A stretch of 13,789 bases of DNA from DATKCJ01 sp035513275 (GTDB lineage: Bacteria; Verrucomicrobiota; Verrucomicrobiia; Opitutales; Opitutaceae), in NCBI GenBank assembly GCA_035513275.1, contig DATKCJ010000272.1, positions 1 to 13,789 on the forward strand, given 5' to 3'. Both the position numbers and the translations under genes were made by a program. Position 1 is the stretch's first letter, and the number at the start of each line of letters is the position of its first letter. The notes below the pieces were generated by a model. That model was not told the origin of the DNA. It saw only the letters and a program-made list of their open reading frames with translations, and did no database searches. Of this stretch, positions 1 to 7,707 are shown one piece after another.

Positions 1-1
1 A

Positions 2-2086
2 ACCAAGTTGATGGTCCAGTTGCTCGAGAACGTCCACTTCAACGGCAAGGAGCTGCAGAAAGACGACTTGGGCCAGCTGATTCCGAATTACATGGAGGAT
101 CTGGACTCGCAGCGCCTGTTCTTCCTGGCGAGCGATGCGGAATCGATGAGCGCCCGGTTCACGCCGGGACTCTCCAACGACCTGCACTACAAGGGCAACA
201 TCGAGGCGGCGTTCCGAATCTACGAATCCTACCTCGAACGCGTGACAGCCCGAGTCGCCTGGATCGAGGAGCAGTTGAAGGGCGAATGGGACCTTACCGT
301 CGACGATACCTACCAGTTCGACCGCTCCGAGGAGTCATGGCCCGCATCGGCCACCGAGGCTGATGAGCTTTGGAAGAAGCGCCTGAAGTTCGAACTCCTT
401 CAGGACCTCCTCAACGACAAACCCATCGAAACGGCGACGGAAAACGTCTCCAAGCGCTACAAGCGGATCCTAAAGAATCTCGACGAGCTCGATATCGAGG
501 AAATTCAGGAAATCTACCTCACCGCGCTTACCCGGCTCTACGACCCGCACACCGGCTACATGTCGCCCTCGCAACTCGAGGACTTCGCGATGCAGATGCG
601 GCTCTCGCTCGTTGGCATCGGAGCCCAGCTCACGCAGGAGGATGAATACAGTGTCATTCGCGAGTTGATTCCCGGCGGTCCGGCCGAACTCTCAAAAGCA
701 CTCAAGCCAAACGACAAGATCGTCGCCGTCGCCCAAGGCGATGGCGAGCCCGTCGATGTGCGCGACATGAAGTTGCGCAAGGTCGTTGAACTCATCCGCG
801 GCGACAAGGGAACGATCGTCAAGCTCACCATACTACCCGCCGACGCGACCGACCCGTCGGTGCGCAAGGAAGTCGTCATCGTGCGCGATCTCGTGAAGCT
901 CAACGCGAGCCGCGCCTCCGCGGCCGTCCACCAAGTGCCCACAGCCGACGGCAAATTTGTGTCGATCGGCGTGATCACCCTTCCCTCCTTCTACGGGCTG
1001 GACGACACCGACGAGCCCGGGGTCGAGAAAGTCACCGCCACGCGCGACGTCGAGGCGCTCATCCGGAAACTCGAGGCCGAGAATGTCAGCGGCATCGTGC
1101 TCGATCTCCGCGAGAACGGCGGCGGCCTCCTTTCCGAGGCGGTCGACCTCACCGGCTTGTTCATCGACCGCGGTCCCGTTGTGCAGGTGAAGAGTTCCAA
1201 CGGACGCATCGAAGTCCGGCCCGACAACGACCCGAAAGTCGACTACGACGGCCCACTCGCCGTGCTCACCTCGCGCTACAGCGCCTCCGCTTCGGAAATT
1301 GTCGCGGGTGCCCTGCAGAACTACGGACGCGGGATCATCGTCGGCAGCAATAACACGCACGGCAAAGGCACAGTCCAGGCCGTCCTCGAGATGAACAATT
1401 TCCTGCCGCGCTGGCGCGTCATCCAGAATCCCCGCATGGGCGCGGCACGCATGACCGTGCAGAAGTTCTATCTGCCGAACGGAGCATCGACCCAGAATCG
1501 CGGCGTCGTTCCCGATATCGTGCTGCCGTCGATCGAGGAGTTTCTCCCCGTCGGCGAGTCGGATCTGCCAAACGCGCTCGCGTGGGACACGATCCCCCCG
1601 GTCTATTTCGATGGAGCACCGCTCGACACGAATCTGCTGAACTCACTGCGCGAGCGCAGTTCGCAACGCCAGATGCTGACCGAAGAGTTCGCGTTCCTCC
1701 GCAAGAACATCGATTGGTTCAAAGAGCGGCAGGTTCAGAAGGCCGTGTCCCTGAGCCTCGAGGCCCGCAAAGAAACCAAAAAGTCGGACGATGTGATGAA
1801 GGACCAGCTCAAGAAGGAGCGCACGGACCTCGCACAGCTGAATTTCTCGACGAAGGAGATCCTGCTGGACGGCGTCGTGAAGCCAACCGTCCCGACTCCG
1901 GTTCCGGATGCGAACGATGCGGACGCAGAGGACCCTGCCGACGAAGCGCGCTTCGATATCGCGCTGCGCGAGAGCCTTCGAGTGCTCGTCGACGCAATCG
2001 AGCTCGAGGAGGATCCATCGCTCTGGCGCAGCGATGCGACGGCGCTCACCGCGTCGACGTTGAAAGAGACTGAGCCCGTTCCCTGA
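2..2086 (+). CDS. prc: Carboxy-terminal processing protease (tail-specific protease), 5' end outside window
   Basis: This is a periplasmic serine protease of the S41A family that degrades proteins recognised by their C-termini and trims cell-wall-associated proteins. The frame is open to the left edge, so the signal peptide and first residues are missing; the TTG at 8 is only the first start-like codon and probably not the real start. Counting from position 8, the N-terminal helical domain covers about residues 1-200, a PDZ domain about 200-295 (GIGAQL, PGGPAELS, KPNDKIVAV), and the S41 core about 315-510. The core shows LDLRENGGG (365-373), the catalytic serine in YSASASE (S427) and the catalytic lysine in HGKGTVQ (K453), the Ser-Lys dyad of Prc. 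The lysine-rich, acidic tail from about 540 matches the C-terminal Prc extension. It converges with prmC, with only 9 bases between the stop codons. Confidence 0.93.
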   Translation, partial: TKLMVQLLENVHFNGKELQKDDLGQLIPNYMEDLDSQRLFFLASDAESMSARFTPGLSNDLHYKGNIEAAFRIYESYLERVTARVAWIEEQLKGEWDLTVDDTYQFDRSEESWPASATEADELWKKRLKFELLQDLLNDKPIETATENVSKRYKRILKNLDELDIEEIQEIYLTALTRLYDPHTGYMSPSQLEDFAMQMRLSLVGIGAQLTQEDEYSVIRELIPGGPAELSKALKPNDKIVAVAQGDGEPVDVRDMKLRKVVELIRGDKGTIVKLTILPADATDPSVRKEVVIVRDLVKLNASRASAAVHQVPTADGKFVSIGVITLPSFYGLDDTDEPGVEKVTATRDVEALIRKLEAENVSGIVLDLRENGGGLLSEAVDLTGLFIDRGPVVQVKSSNGRIEVRPDNDPKVDYDGPLAVLTSRYSASASEIVAGALQNYGRGIIVGSNNTHGKGTVQAVLEMNNFLPRWRVIQNPRMGAARMTVQKFYLPNGASTQNRGVVPDIVLPSIEEFLPVGESDLPNALAWDTIPPVYFDGAPLDTNLLNSLRERSSQRQMLTEEFAFLRKNIDWFKERQVQKAVSLSLEARKETKKSDDVMKDQLKKERTDLAQLNFSTKEILLDGVVKPTVPTPVPDANDADAEDPADEARFDIALRESLRVLVDAIELEEDPSLWRSDATALTASTLKETEPVP

Positions 2087-2095
2087 AAGGCGCGC

Positions 2096-2938
2096 CTAGC
2101 GTCGTAGGAAAAGGAATCTGTCGCGGCCAGAGAGATCCTTGGCAGATTTGCGCGAAGCGAACCCTGCAGTCTCCGCAGCGCGAAGAAGTGCTTCGTGTTG
2201 CTCGATCCCGGTCTCGAGCGCGAGCAAGCCGCCCTCGGCGAGAGCGCCCGGAGCGAGCCGGATGATCTCTTCCAGTGCAGCGCGGCCGGCATCCCCTGCG
2301 ACGAGCGCACCGTGCGGCTCGAAGTCGCGGACCTCGGGTGCGGCTGACGCCACTTCGTCCGCACTCAGGTAGGGCGGATTCGAGACGATCAGGTCGAATT
2401 TGCCTGAGGCGAGGACGCTTTTCCAGTCGGCGACGACGATCGAGACGCGGTCACCTGCCGGCACACGGGCGGCGTTCTCCCGTGCAAGCGCGGCGGCCTC
2501 CTCGCTGATCTCGACAGCCGTGACGCTCGCTTCCTGAAAATTGTCTGCCAGTGCCAGCGCGATTGCGCCCGAGCCCGTGCCGAGGTCCGCAATCCGCGCG
2601 GGCGTCACCGTGAGCTCGCGCACGATCAGCTCGACGAGTTCCTCCGTCTCAGGCCGCGGGATGAGCGCGCGCCGGTCGGTCTTGATCACGACGTTTGCAA
2701 ACTCGAGATCGCCGATGATGTGCTGGAGCGGCTCACGCGTGCCGCGCCGGCGAACGAGAGGGCGGAGTTTCTCGAGCTCGGCATCTGTCATCGGTCGCTC
2801 GAACTGCAGGTAGAGCTGCATGCGCTTCATGCCGAGCGCGTGGCTGAGAAGAAGCTCGGCATCGAGCCGCGGAGTCTCGATGCCCTTGGACTGGAAGAAC
2901 TCGGTCGTCTTCCGGATGATGTCCAGGACGGTGAGCAT
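2096..2938 (-). CDS. prmC: Peptide chain release factor N5-glutamine methyltransferase
   Basis: This SAM-dependent enzyme methylates the glutamine of the GGQ motif in class-I release factors, raising termination efficiency. The protein has 280 residues, a usual length. An N-terminal helical release-factor-binding domain (about 1-80) contains the RLDAELLLSHALG block. The Rossmann methyltransferase domain carries RPETEELVE (95-103), the SAM loop DLGTGSGAIAL (118-128) and the catalytic NPPY (187-190). I chose the ATG at 2938 over the in-frame TTG at 2941 because the upstream GAGGA fits as a ribosome binding site and because the ATG overlaps the prfA stop codon in the sequence TGATG. The substrate gene prfA lies immediately upstream, the classical arrangement. 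Translational coupling is inferred from the overlap. Confidence 0.95.
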   Translation of the reverse strand: MLTVLDIIRKTTEFFQSKGIETPRLDAELLLSHALGMKRMQLYLQFERPMTDAELEKLRPLVRRRGTREPLQHIIGDLEFANVVIKTDRRALIPRPETEELVELIVRELTVTPARIADLGTGSGAIALALADNFQEASVTAVEISEEAAALARENAARVPAGDRVSIVVADWKSVLASGKFDLIVSNPPYLSADEVASAAPEVRDFEPHGALVAGDAGRAALEEIIRLAPGALAEGGLLALETGIEQHEALLRAAETAGFASRKSAKDLSGRDRFLFLRR

Positions 2939-4062
2939 CAATCCTCGTCCGAGAGCGTCTTCCAGGTCGCGGAGGCGACCGGTTGTCCCGAGACCTCGGC
3001 AAGGCGCTCTTGGTAAGCGGCCTGCTGGAGCGCCGCAACGATGTCGCCGATTGAGCCTTCCATGATTCCGGGAAGGTTGTAGGAGGTGAACCCGATCCTG
3101 TGATCGGTCATCCGGTTTTGCGGGAAATTGTAGGTGCGGATGCGCTCGCTGCGGTCGCCACTGCCGATCTGGCTGCGGCGGTTCTCAGCGTATTTCGCGC
3201 GCTCTTCCTCTTCCTTCGCCTTGAGCAGTCGCGAGCGAAGCACGACCATCGCCTTGGCCTTGTTCTTGATCTGAGACCGCTCGTCGGCGCAGGTGACCGT
3301 GAGCCCGCTTGGCTTGTGGATGATCTGCACCGCGGAATCGGTGGTATTCACACCCTGCCCGCCCGGGCCGCTCGCGCGTGTGACTGTAATTTCGAGATCA
3401 GCCGGATCGATGCGCACGTCGACCTCCTCCGCCTCTGGCAACACGGCGACCGTGACGGTAGAGGTGTGAATGCGGCCGTTGGCTTCGGTCACGGGAACGC
3501 GCTGCACTCGATGCACGCCGCTCTCATACTTGAGTGCCTTGTAGACGTCAGGCCCGGTGATGAGCGCGATCACTTCCTTCATGCCGCCGCGCTCCGACGG
3601 GCTGCTGCTCATCGGCTGCACCTTCCAGCCGCGGTTCTCGGAAAACTTCGAATACATCCTGTGGAGCTCGGCCGCGAAGAGGCTCGCCTCATCGCCACCG
3701 GCGCCGGCGCGGATTTCTAGGATCGTATTGCGCGAGTCCGAGGGATCGGGCGGCACCATGGCGACCAGCACGTCGTTGGTCAGCGCATCGCGCCGCGCCT
3801 CGAGCGCTGGAAGCTCCGAGGCTGCAAGCGAGCGCAATTCCTCATCGCCAGCGGGATCACGGGCCATCTGCCGGTGCTCCTCAATCTCGCGCTCCAGCCG
3901 CACGAGCCGGGCATGGTCGTCGAGCAGCGACGACACGCGCTGGTGCTCGCGCGTGACGTCGGCCGCTTGCCGTGGAATCGCGTAGAAGGAGGGATCCGCC
4001 ATGCGAGCGTCCAGTTCGTCCTTGCGGCGCTGGAAAGGTGCGATGTCGGGTAGCTGTGTCAT
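2938..4062 (-). CDS. prfA: Peptide chain release factor 1
   Basis: RF1 recognises UAA and UAG stop codons and triggers peptide release on the ribosome. The protein has 374 residues, slightly longer than the common 355-360, with the extra length at the C-terminus. The visible elements are the helical domain 1 (1-105), GAGGDEA (120-126), the codon-reading tripeptide PVT (190-192), which marks RF1 rather than RF2 (RF2 has SPF), and the catalytic loop GPGGQGVN with GGQ at 234-236. The NFPQNRMTDHR block (312-322) is also typical. The start is the ATG at 4062; I see no strong ribosome binding site upstream. The stop codon overlaps the prmC start by one base. The upstream 104 bp separate it from a divergent HAD gene and must carry its promoter, though no convincing -35/-10 pair stands out. 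Confidence 0.97.
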   Translation of the reverse strand: MTQLPDIAPFQRRKDELDARMADPSFYAIPRQAADVTREHQRVSSLLDDHARLVRLEREIEEHRQMARDPAGDEELRSLAASELPALEARRDALTNDVLVAMVPPDPSDSRNTILEIRAGAGGDEASLFAAELHRMYSKFSENRGWKVQPMSSSPSERGGMKEVIALITGPDVYKALKYESGVHRVQRVPVTEANGRIHTSTVTVAVLPEAEEVDVRIDPADLEITVTRASGPGGQGVNTTDSAVQIIHKPSGLTVTCADERSQIKNKAKAMVVLRSRLLKAKEEEERAKYAENRRSQIGSGDRSERIRTYNFPQNRMTDHRIGFTSYNLPGIMEGSIGDIVAALQQAAYQERLAEVSGQPVASATWKTLSDED

Positions 4063-4098
4063 GTCATGCGGCTCAGGGGCGGCAACTTGCTCGTTGCG

Positions 4099-4119
4099 AA
4101 AGCCACGGCATGTGGCTTT
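4099..4119 (+). promoter_or_regulatory. Hairpin in divergent leader region between prfA and HAD gene
   Basis: An 8-bp perfect stem (AAAGCCAC / GTGGCTTT) with a 5-base loop GGCAT lies between two divergently oriented genes. On the plus strand it is followed by more T residues (TTTTC), giving it the look of a short intrinsic terminator located about 47 bases before the HAD start codon. It could be an attenuator in the HAD leader, a protein-binding palindrome shared by both promoters, or the end of a small transcript. The sequence alone does not decide among these. Confidence 0.4.
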
Positions 4120-4166
4120 TCTTCGCGGAAATCAAGGCCACGCAACGCCGTTCGAGGAATTGATAA

Positions 4167-5186
4167 ATGCCTGCCCCGCTGTTCACCCAAAACATCATCG
4201 CCTGCATCTGGGACTTCGACAAGACGCTCATTCCGGAATACATGCAGAGCCCGCTCTTCCGTCGCTACGGGGTCGACGAGCCTTCGTTCTGGGCCGAGGC
4301 GAACAGGCTGACCGAGGAATACCGCAAGCGTGGCACGCACGTCGTGGGCGAGAACGGCTACCTCAACCACCTGCTCAGCTACGTGAAGCACGGCAGGATG
4401 GCGGGCTTGAACAACAAGATCCTCAAGGAGTGCGGCAAGGAGATCCGATTCTATCCAGGACTTCCGGACTTGTTCAGGGACTCGCGCGCCTGGCTGCGCG
4501 AGAAGCCGGAATATGTGAAGCACGACTTGAAGCTCGAGCACTACGTCGTGAGCACGGGCATCGCCGAGATGATCCGCGGCAGCGCGATCGCACCGTTCGT
4601 CGATGGGATCTGGGGCTGCGAGTTCATTGAGAATCCATTGCCGCCCGGATTTCTCGGCCAAAGCGAACTCGGGATCGATGCCGAGGCTGAGATCGCGCAG
4701 ATCGGCTCGATCATCGACAACACGACAAAGACGCGCGCGCTCTTCGAGATCAACAAGGGCACGAACCGCAATCCCGCCATCGACGTGAACGCGAACATCG
4801 CGCCCGAGGATCGCAGGATTCCATTCCAGAACATGGTCTACATCGCAGACGGCCCAAGCGACGTGCCGTGCTTTTCCGTGGTGAAGAAGAGCGGTGGCCG
4901 CGCCTATGGCGTCTACAATCCAGATTCCGCCGACGAGTTCGCGCAAAACGACCGGCTCAGGCAGGTCGGCCGGATCGACCACTACGGTCCCGCCGACTAC
5001 ACGCCGGCGAGCGCCACGTTCCGGTGGCTGAAACTTCATGTGCAATCCGTGTGCGACCGGATCGTCGCCGATCGCGAAGCAGCGGTCGCCCAGCGGGTCT
5101 CCCGACCGCCAAGACACTTGAATGCGAAGCCCGGTGAAATAAGGAAGGCCTCCGAAGCAATTCAGGAGACCTTCCTCGACGAGTGA
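4167..5186 (+). CDS. HAD-superfamily hydrolase (phosphatase-like)
   Basis: This 339-residue protein belongs to the haloacid dehalogenase superfamily, which mostly comprises Mg-dependent phosphatases using an aspartyl-phosphate intermediate. Motif I is WDFDKTLIP with the nucleophile D16 and the acid/base D18. Motif II is VVSTG (S129/T130). The lysine of motif III is likely K188 or K197. Motif IV is IADGPSDVP with D228 and D232. A long helical cap lies between motifs I and II, about residues 25-115. The substrate is not evident; the layout recalls phosphoserine-phosphatase-like members but is longer. The ATG at 4167 is supported by GAGGAA ending 7 bases upstream. There is no signal peptide, so it is cytosolic. 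It stands alone on the plus strand, divergent from prfA and convergent with the transglycosylase-like gene. Confidence 0.88.
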   Translation: MPAPLFTQNIIACIWDFDKTLIPEYMQSPLFRRYGVDEPSFWAEANRLTEEYRKRGTHVVGENGYLNHLLSYVKHGRMAGLNNKILKECGKEIRFYPGLPDLFRDSRAWLREKPEYVKHDLKLEHYVVSTGIAEMIRGSAIAPFVDGIWGCEFIENPLPPGFLGQSELGIDAEAEIAQIGSIIDNTTKTRALFEINKGTNRNPAIDVNANIAPEDRRIPFQNMVYIADGPSDVPCFSVVKKSGGRAYGVYNPDSADEFAQNDRLRQVGRIDHYGPADYTPASATFRWLKLHVQSVCDRIVADREAAVAQRVSRPPRHLNAKPGEIRKASEAIQETFLDE

Positions 5187-5196
5187 CCAGACGAAC

Positions 5197-5223
5197 CCCC
5201 TCCTGGCTCGCCGACCGGAGGGG
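5197..5223. terminator. Hairpin between convergent genes, possible bidirectional terminator
   Basis: A 7-bp GC-rich stem (CCCCTCC / GGAGGGG), which can extend inward by a GG/CC pair past one unpaired T, sits 10 bases after the HAD stop codon and 14 bases before the convergent gene end. Neither side is followed by a proper T run, so it would be a weak intrinsic terminator or a stabilising 3' hairpin. Position between two convergent stops supports a termination role. Confidence 0.45.
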
Positions 5224-5237
5224 AAGATTGTTGGGTT

Positions 5238-5690
5238 CTAGTTGCCTGCGAGTGACGCGATTTGGTTTCGGTTCAGCTCTTCGACAAGGTTGACCACCTG
5301 TCCCGCATAGCCACGTGTCCGCGAGCCGATGCGGCCGTTAATGACTGCGCTCAACCCCGCGTTCCACGCGAGGGCGATATTGTAGGGGCTCGCGACCAGA
5401 CCGTTTCGCTCAAGACCGCGCCGTAGCCACTCGTAATGCATAACCGCGACTTCATCGGCGTGGTCACGCTGCAAAGCCATCGAGAACGGCTTGCTCGTGT
5501 GCATTTGCCAGGTGCTCTCGCGAAACTGATAGGGTCCAAGTTCACCCTTTGAACCCGGCTTCGACGTGTTCTTAGGATTCTCGACGAGATTGATCGCCTG
5601 CAGCGTCTCCCATCGGTCGGTGGCAAACAGCTCACCGCCGGTTGCGAGAAGAACGGCGGCGGCGATCAGTGAAATGTTTTTAAAAGACAT
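5238..5690 (-). CDS. Small secreted lytic-transglycosylase-like (SLT fold) protein
   Basis: This 150-residue protein has a short positively charged start and hydrophobic segment (MSFKNISLIAAAVLLATGG) that ends in a plausible signal-peptidase site near LFA-TD, residues 23-24. The mature part looks like a compact lysozyme-like transglycosylase domain: a candidate catalytic glutamate in INLVENPK (E37), the GELGPYQF block (49-56) equivalent to the GxxGLMQ motif of the SLT family, and NIALAWNAG (104-112), equivalent to the AYNAG motif. Such enzymes cleave peptidoglycan glycan strands in the periplasm. At about 125 mature residues it is a minimal version of the family. I chose the ATG at 5690 because it starts a signal peptide; the frame stays open upstream, but that extension does not look like protein. 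It follows xerD on the same strand with a 124-base gap that may contain its own promoter. Confidence 0.75.
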   Translation of the reverse strand: MSFKNISLIAAAVLLATGGELFATDRWETLQAINLVENPKNTSKPGSKGELGPYQFRESTWQMHTSKPFSMALQRDHADEVAVMHYEWLRRGLERNGLVASPYNIALAWNAGLSAVINGRIGSRTRGYAGQVVNLVEELNRNQIASLAGN

Positions 5691-5814
5691 TTGAGATTCC
5701 GGGCCGCTCGGGTCCCATTCCTCCCTTCGAGTTGAGTCGCGAAGGTCGAAAAAGTCACCGTCAGCTTCCGGGAAAGGACCCAACCAAACGCCCCATGGTC
5801 CGACAAGCCTCGTT

Positions 5815-6759
5815 TTAAATTTCCAGTTTTCCCCTAGGGTGAAATTTCGCGTGTTGGTCAACGAGTCTCTTCCCCTCAACTGCTGTGTAAATCTGTGTGG
5901 TTGAGATATCTGCATGACCCAGCATTTCTTGGATCGCCCTGAGGTCGGCACCGCCCGTCAGGAGGTGCGTCGCGAAGGAGTGCCTAAGAAGATGGGGCTT
6001 AACAGCCTGCGAAATGCCCGCCTTCTTCGCATACTGTTTTACAATTACCCAGATCGTCTTCCGCGAGATCGGCAGACCGCGCTCCGACAAGAAGAGCGCC
6101 GATCCGGTCCGGGATTTGACGAAGCGCGGTCTCGCAGCATTGAGATACCGATCGACAGTCGACCTTGCCCGTTCCCCGACCGGCACGATCCGCTCCTTGG
6201 AGCCCTTGCCGAAGATGCGGATAAATCCTTGATCCAAATCGATTTGCTGGATGCGGAGCGTAGACATTTCCGACACCCGCAACCCGCTCGAATAGAACAG
6301 CTCGAGGATCGCCCGGTCCCGGAGCCCGTGAGGAGTGCTATCATCCGGCGCCGAGAGGAGGCGGTTGACGTCCTTCTGGCTCAATGACGACGGCACCTTC
6401 CGGCGCGCTTTCGGTCCTTCAACAAGTTCCGTAAAGTCTTTTTTGCAAACACCTTCCTTTAGCAAGTATCGAGAAAAACCACGGACCGCGGTCAGCTTGC
6501 GCGACAGGCTTGAAGCTGCGAATTCTCGTTTGGCCAGTTGGTAGATCCATTCAGAGACATTCGCAGGCGTCACCGACTTCCAATCGCTGCATCCAGACGC
6601 CCGGACCGAACTCGCGAACTGGGTCAGGTCGCTGTGGTAGCTGGCAGTCGTGTTTCGAGCGAGCCCACGCTCGAGTTCGAGCACAGCCAAGTAGCCGTCA
6701 ACCGCTTCCAGCAGCGGGTTTGGCTTGGCTCCGGACGATTCGGGCGCGTTTGGCGCCAT
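5815..6759 (-). CDS. xerD: Tyrosine recombinase, XerC/XerD type
   Basis: Xer recombinases resolve chromosome dimers at dif during division. The protein has 314 residues, with an N-terminal SAM-like core-binding domain (about 18-105) and the C-terminal catalytic domain. The full catalytic set is visible: R161 in SGLRVSE, K185 in GKGSKER, H256 and R259 in HLLRHSFATH, H282 in LGHADISTTQIYT and nucleophile Y291. The spacing between these residues matches E. coli XerD almost exactly, which favours a housekeeping Xer over a phage or integron integrase. XerC versus XerD cannot be settled from one sequence, so the symbol is provisional. The ATG at 6759 is preceded by GAGGTG at good distance. It lies 39 bases downstream of infA and probably shares its message. 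Confidence 0.92.
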   Translation of the reverse strand: MAPNAPESSGAKPNPLLEAVDGYLAVLELERGLARNTTASYHSDLTQFASSVRASGCSDWKSVTPANVSEWIYQLAKREFAASSLSRKLTAVRGFSRYLLKEGVCKKDFTELVEGPKARRKVPSSLSQKDVNRLLSAPDDSTPHGLRDRAILELFYSSGLRVSEMSTLRIQQIDLDQGFIRIFGKGSKERIVPVGERARSTVDRYLNAARPRFVKSRTGSALFLSERGLPISRKTIWVIVKQYAKKAGISQAVKPHLLRHSFATHLLTGGADLRAIQEMLGHADISTTQIYTAVEGKRLVDQHAKFHPRGKLEI

Positions 6760-6798
6760 GGGGTCACCTCAGCCTGTTCCTGGATGATTGGCGAGTCC

Positions 6799-7056
6799 TC
6801 AGCGCCTCGACCACTGCCGCGTGGGCGGCGGGGCAGCCGTGCGCAAACGGTAGGTGATCCGGGCCTTGTCGAGGTCGTAGGGGCTCATCTCCATTTTCAC
6901 CATGTCACCGACGGTGATCTTGATGAAGTGCTTCCTGAGCTTGCCTGAAATATGAGCCAGCACCGTGTGGCCATTCGTCAGTTCGACCCGGAACATTGTC
7001 CCTGGCAGAACCGCGACGACCTTGCCCTCGACCTCGATCGACTTGCCGTCAGACAT
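6799..7056 (-). CDS. infA: Translation initiation factor IF-1
   Basis: IF-1 is a small OB-fold protein that binds the ribosomal A site of the 30S subunit during initiation. The 85-residue protein shows the family signature: IEVEGKVVAVLPG (7-19), FRVEL.NGH (22-30), AHISGK.RK (34-42), VGD.V, SPYDL..ARITYR (58-70). About 15 residues beyond ITYR, including APPPTRQWSRR, form a basic C-terminal extension that common 72-residue IF-1 proteins lack. I chose the ATG at 7056 because it gives the usual MS-x-IEVEG start; an in-frame GTG at 7071 is possible, and neither has a clear ribosome binding site. It heads the minus-strand set infA-xerD and is divergent from tadA. Confidence 0.95.
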   Translation of the reverse strand: MSDGKSIEVEGKVVAVLPGTMFRVELTNGHTVLAHISGKLRKHFIKITVGDMVKMEMSPYDLDKARITYRLRTAAPPPTRQWSRR

Positions 7057-7097
7057 CGAGAGAGGACACACAGGGAGAGTTTGTCGGAAGCATATGT

Positions 7098-7140
7098 GTG
7101 TCGAAATGAATCAAAATCAATTGAATGCCCGTTTCGACAC
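7098..7140. promoter_or_regulatory. 9-bp perfect inverted repeat in the infA-tadA intergenic region
   Basis: GTGTCGAAA (7098-7106) and TTTCGACAC (7132-7140) are exact inverted copies separated by 25 AT-rich bases. Between the arms on the minus strand lie two overlapping-register TTGATT hexamers that could serve as -35 elements for infA, with a poor -10 candidate CATATG or TATGCT near 7088-7096. The arrangement fits either a dimeric operator controlling the divergent promoters or a stem in the infA leader RNA. It is too long-looped for an intrinsic terminator. No known regulator motif is recognised. Confidence 0.4.
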
Positions 7141-7176
7141 CCCTAAGTCAAGGGCGATGTTTTCCGCCGCCCGCCT

Positions 7177-7707
7177 GTGAATCCCGGCTCGTCCCCACTC
7201 CCCTGCCCGTTTGAGAAGCTGCATCCGTCGGGTTTGATGCGCGACGACACGTTCTTCATGAGCATGGCCTACAACCGCGCGATCGACGCATGGCGCGCGG
7301 ATGAAGTGCCGATCGGCGCGGTGATCGAGTTCAAAGGCGAGATCATCGCCTCGGCTCACAACCAAGTGGAAACGATTCGCGATCCTACCGCTCATGCCGA
7401 AGTCCTCGCGATCACTCAGGCCGCGCAACACCTCGGCGACTGGAGGCTCGATGGAGCCACGCTTTACGTGACAAAGGAGCCGTGTCCGATGTGCTCCGGC
7501 GCGACCCTGATGTCGCGACTCAAGCGAGTCGTCTTCGCGGTGCCCGATCCGAAGATGGGCTGCCTCGGCGGTGCGACTGACCTCAACGGGCTTCCACAAA
7601 TCAATCACACGCTCGAGATCACTCGCGGAGTGCTCGGCGACGAGTGCCTCGGCATCCTGCAGGCTTTCTTCAAGCTCAAGCGCGCGGAATCGGCTGCCGA
7701 TGGTTGA
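7177..7707 (+). CDS. tadA: tRNA-specific adenosine deaminase
   Basis: TadA converts adenosine 34 to inosine in the wobble position of tRNA-Arg(ACG), using a zinc-activated water. The cytidine-deaminase fold is clear: VPIGAVIE (44-51), the zinc ligand and proton shuttle in TAHAEVLAI (H73, E75), and the two cysteine ligands in EPCPMCSGA (C103, C106). SRLKRVVFAVPDPKMG and the final NHTLEIT.GVL.DEC..IL..FFKLKR agree closely with TadA rather than with guanine or cytosine deaminases. The start is uncertain: GTG at 7177 gives 176 residues, while ATG at 7237 gives 156, close to the usual length; neither has a good ribosome binding site. The downstream gene has its own promoter-like site overlapping the tadA stop codon. 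Confidence 0.9.
   Translation: MNPGSSPLPCPFEKLHPSGLMRDDTFFMSMAYNRAIDAWRADEVPIGAVIEFKGEIIASAHNQVETIRDPTAHAEVLAITQAAQHLGDWRLDGATLYVTKEPCPMCSGATLMSRLKRVVFAVPDPKMGCLGGATDLNGLPQINHTLEITRGVLGDECLGILQAFFKLKRAESAADG

Noticed and set aside
2088..2097. 10-bp palindrome AGGCGCGCCT at the convergent prc and prmC stops
   Set aside because: It is too short and has no loop or T tract; likely chance in a GC-rich region.
4059..5117. 352-codon minus-strand open frame opposite the HAD gene
   Set aside because: The plus-strand protein has all four HAD motifs and a good ribosome binding site; the antisense translation has no recognisable feature.
5815..6759. Xer-type recombinase as a sign of an integrated mobile element
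   Set aside because: Catalytic residue spacing fits housekeeping XerD, it is linked to infA, and no att-like repeats, tRNA or phage genes are near.
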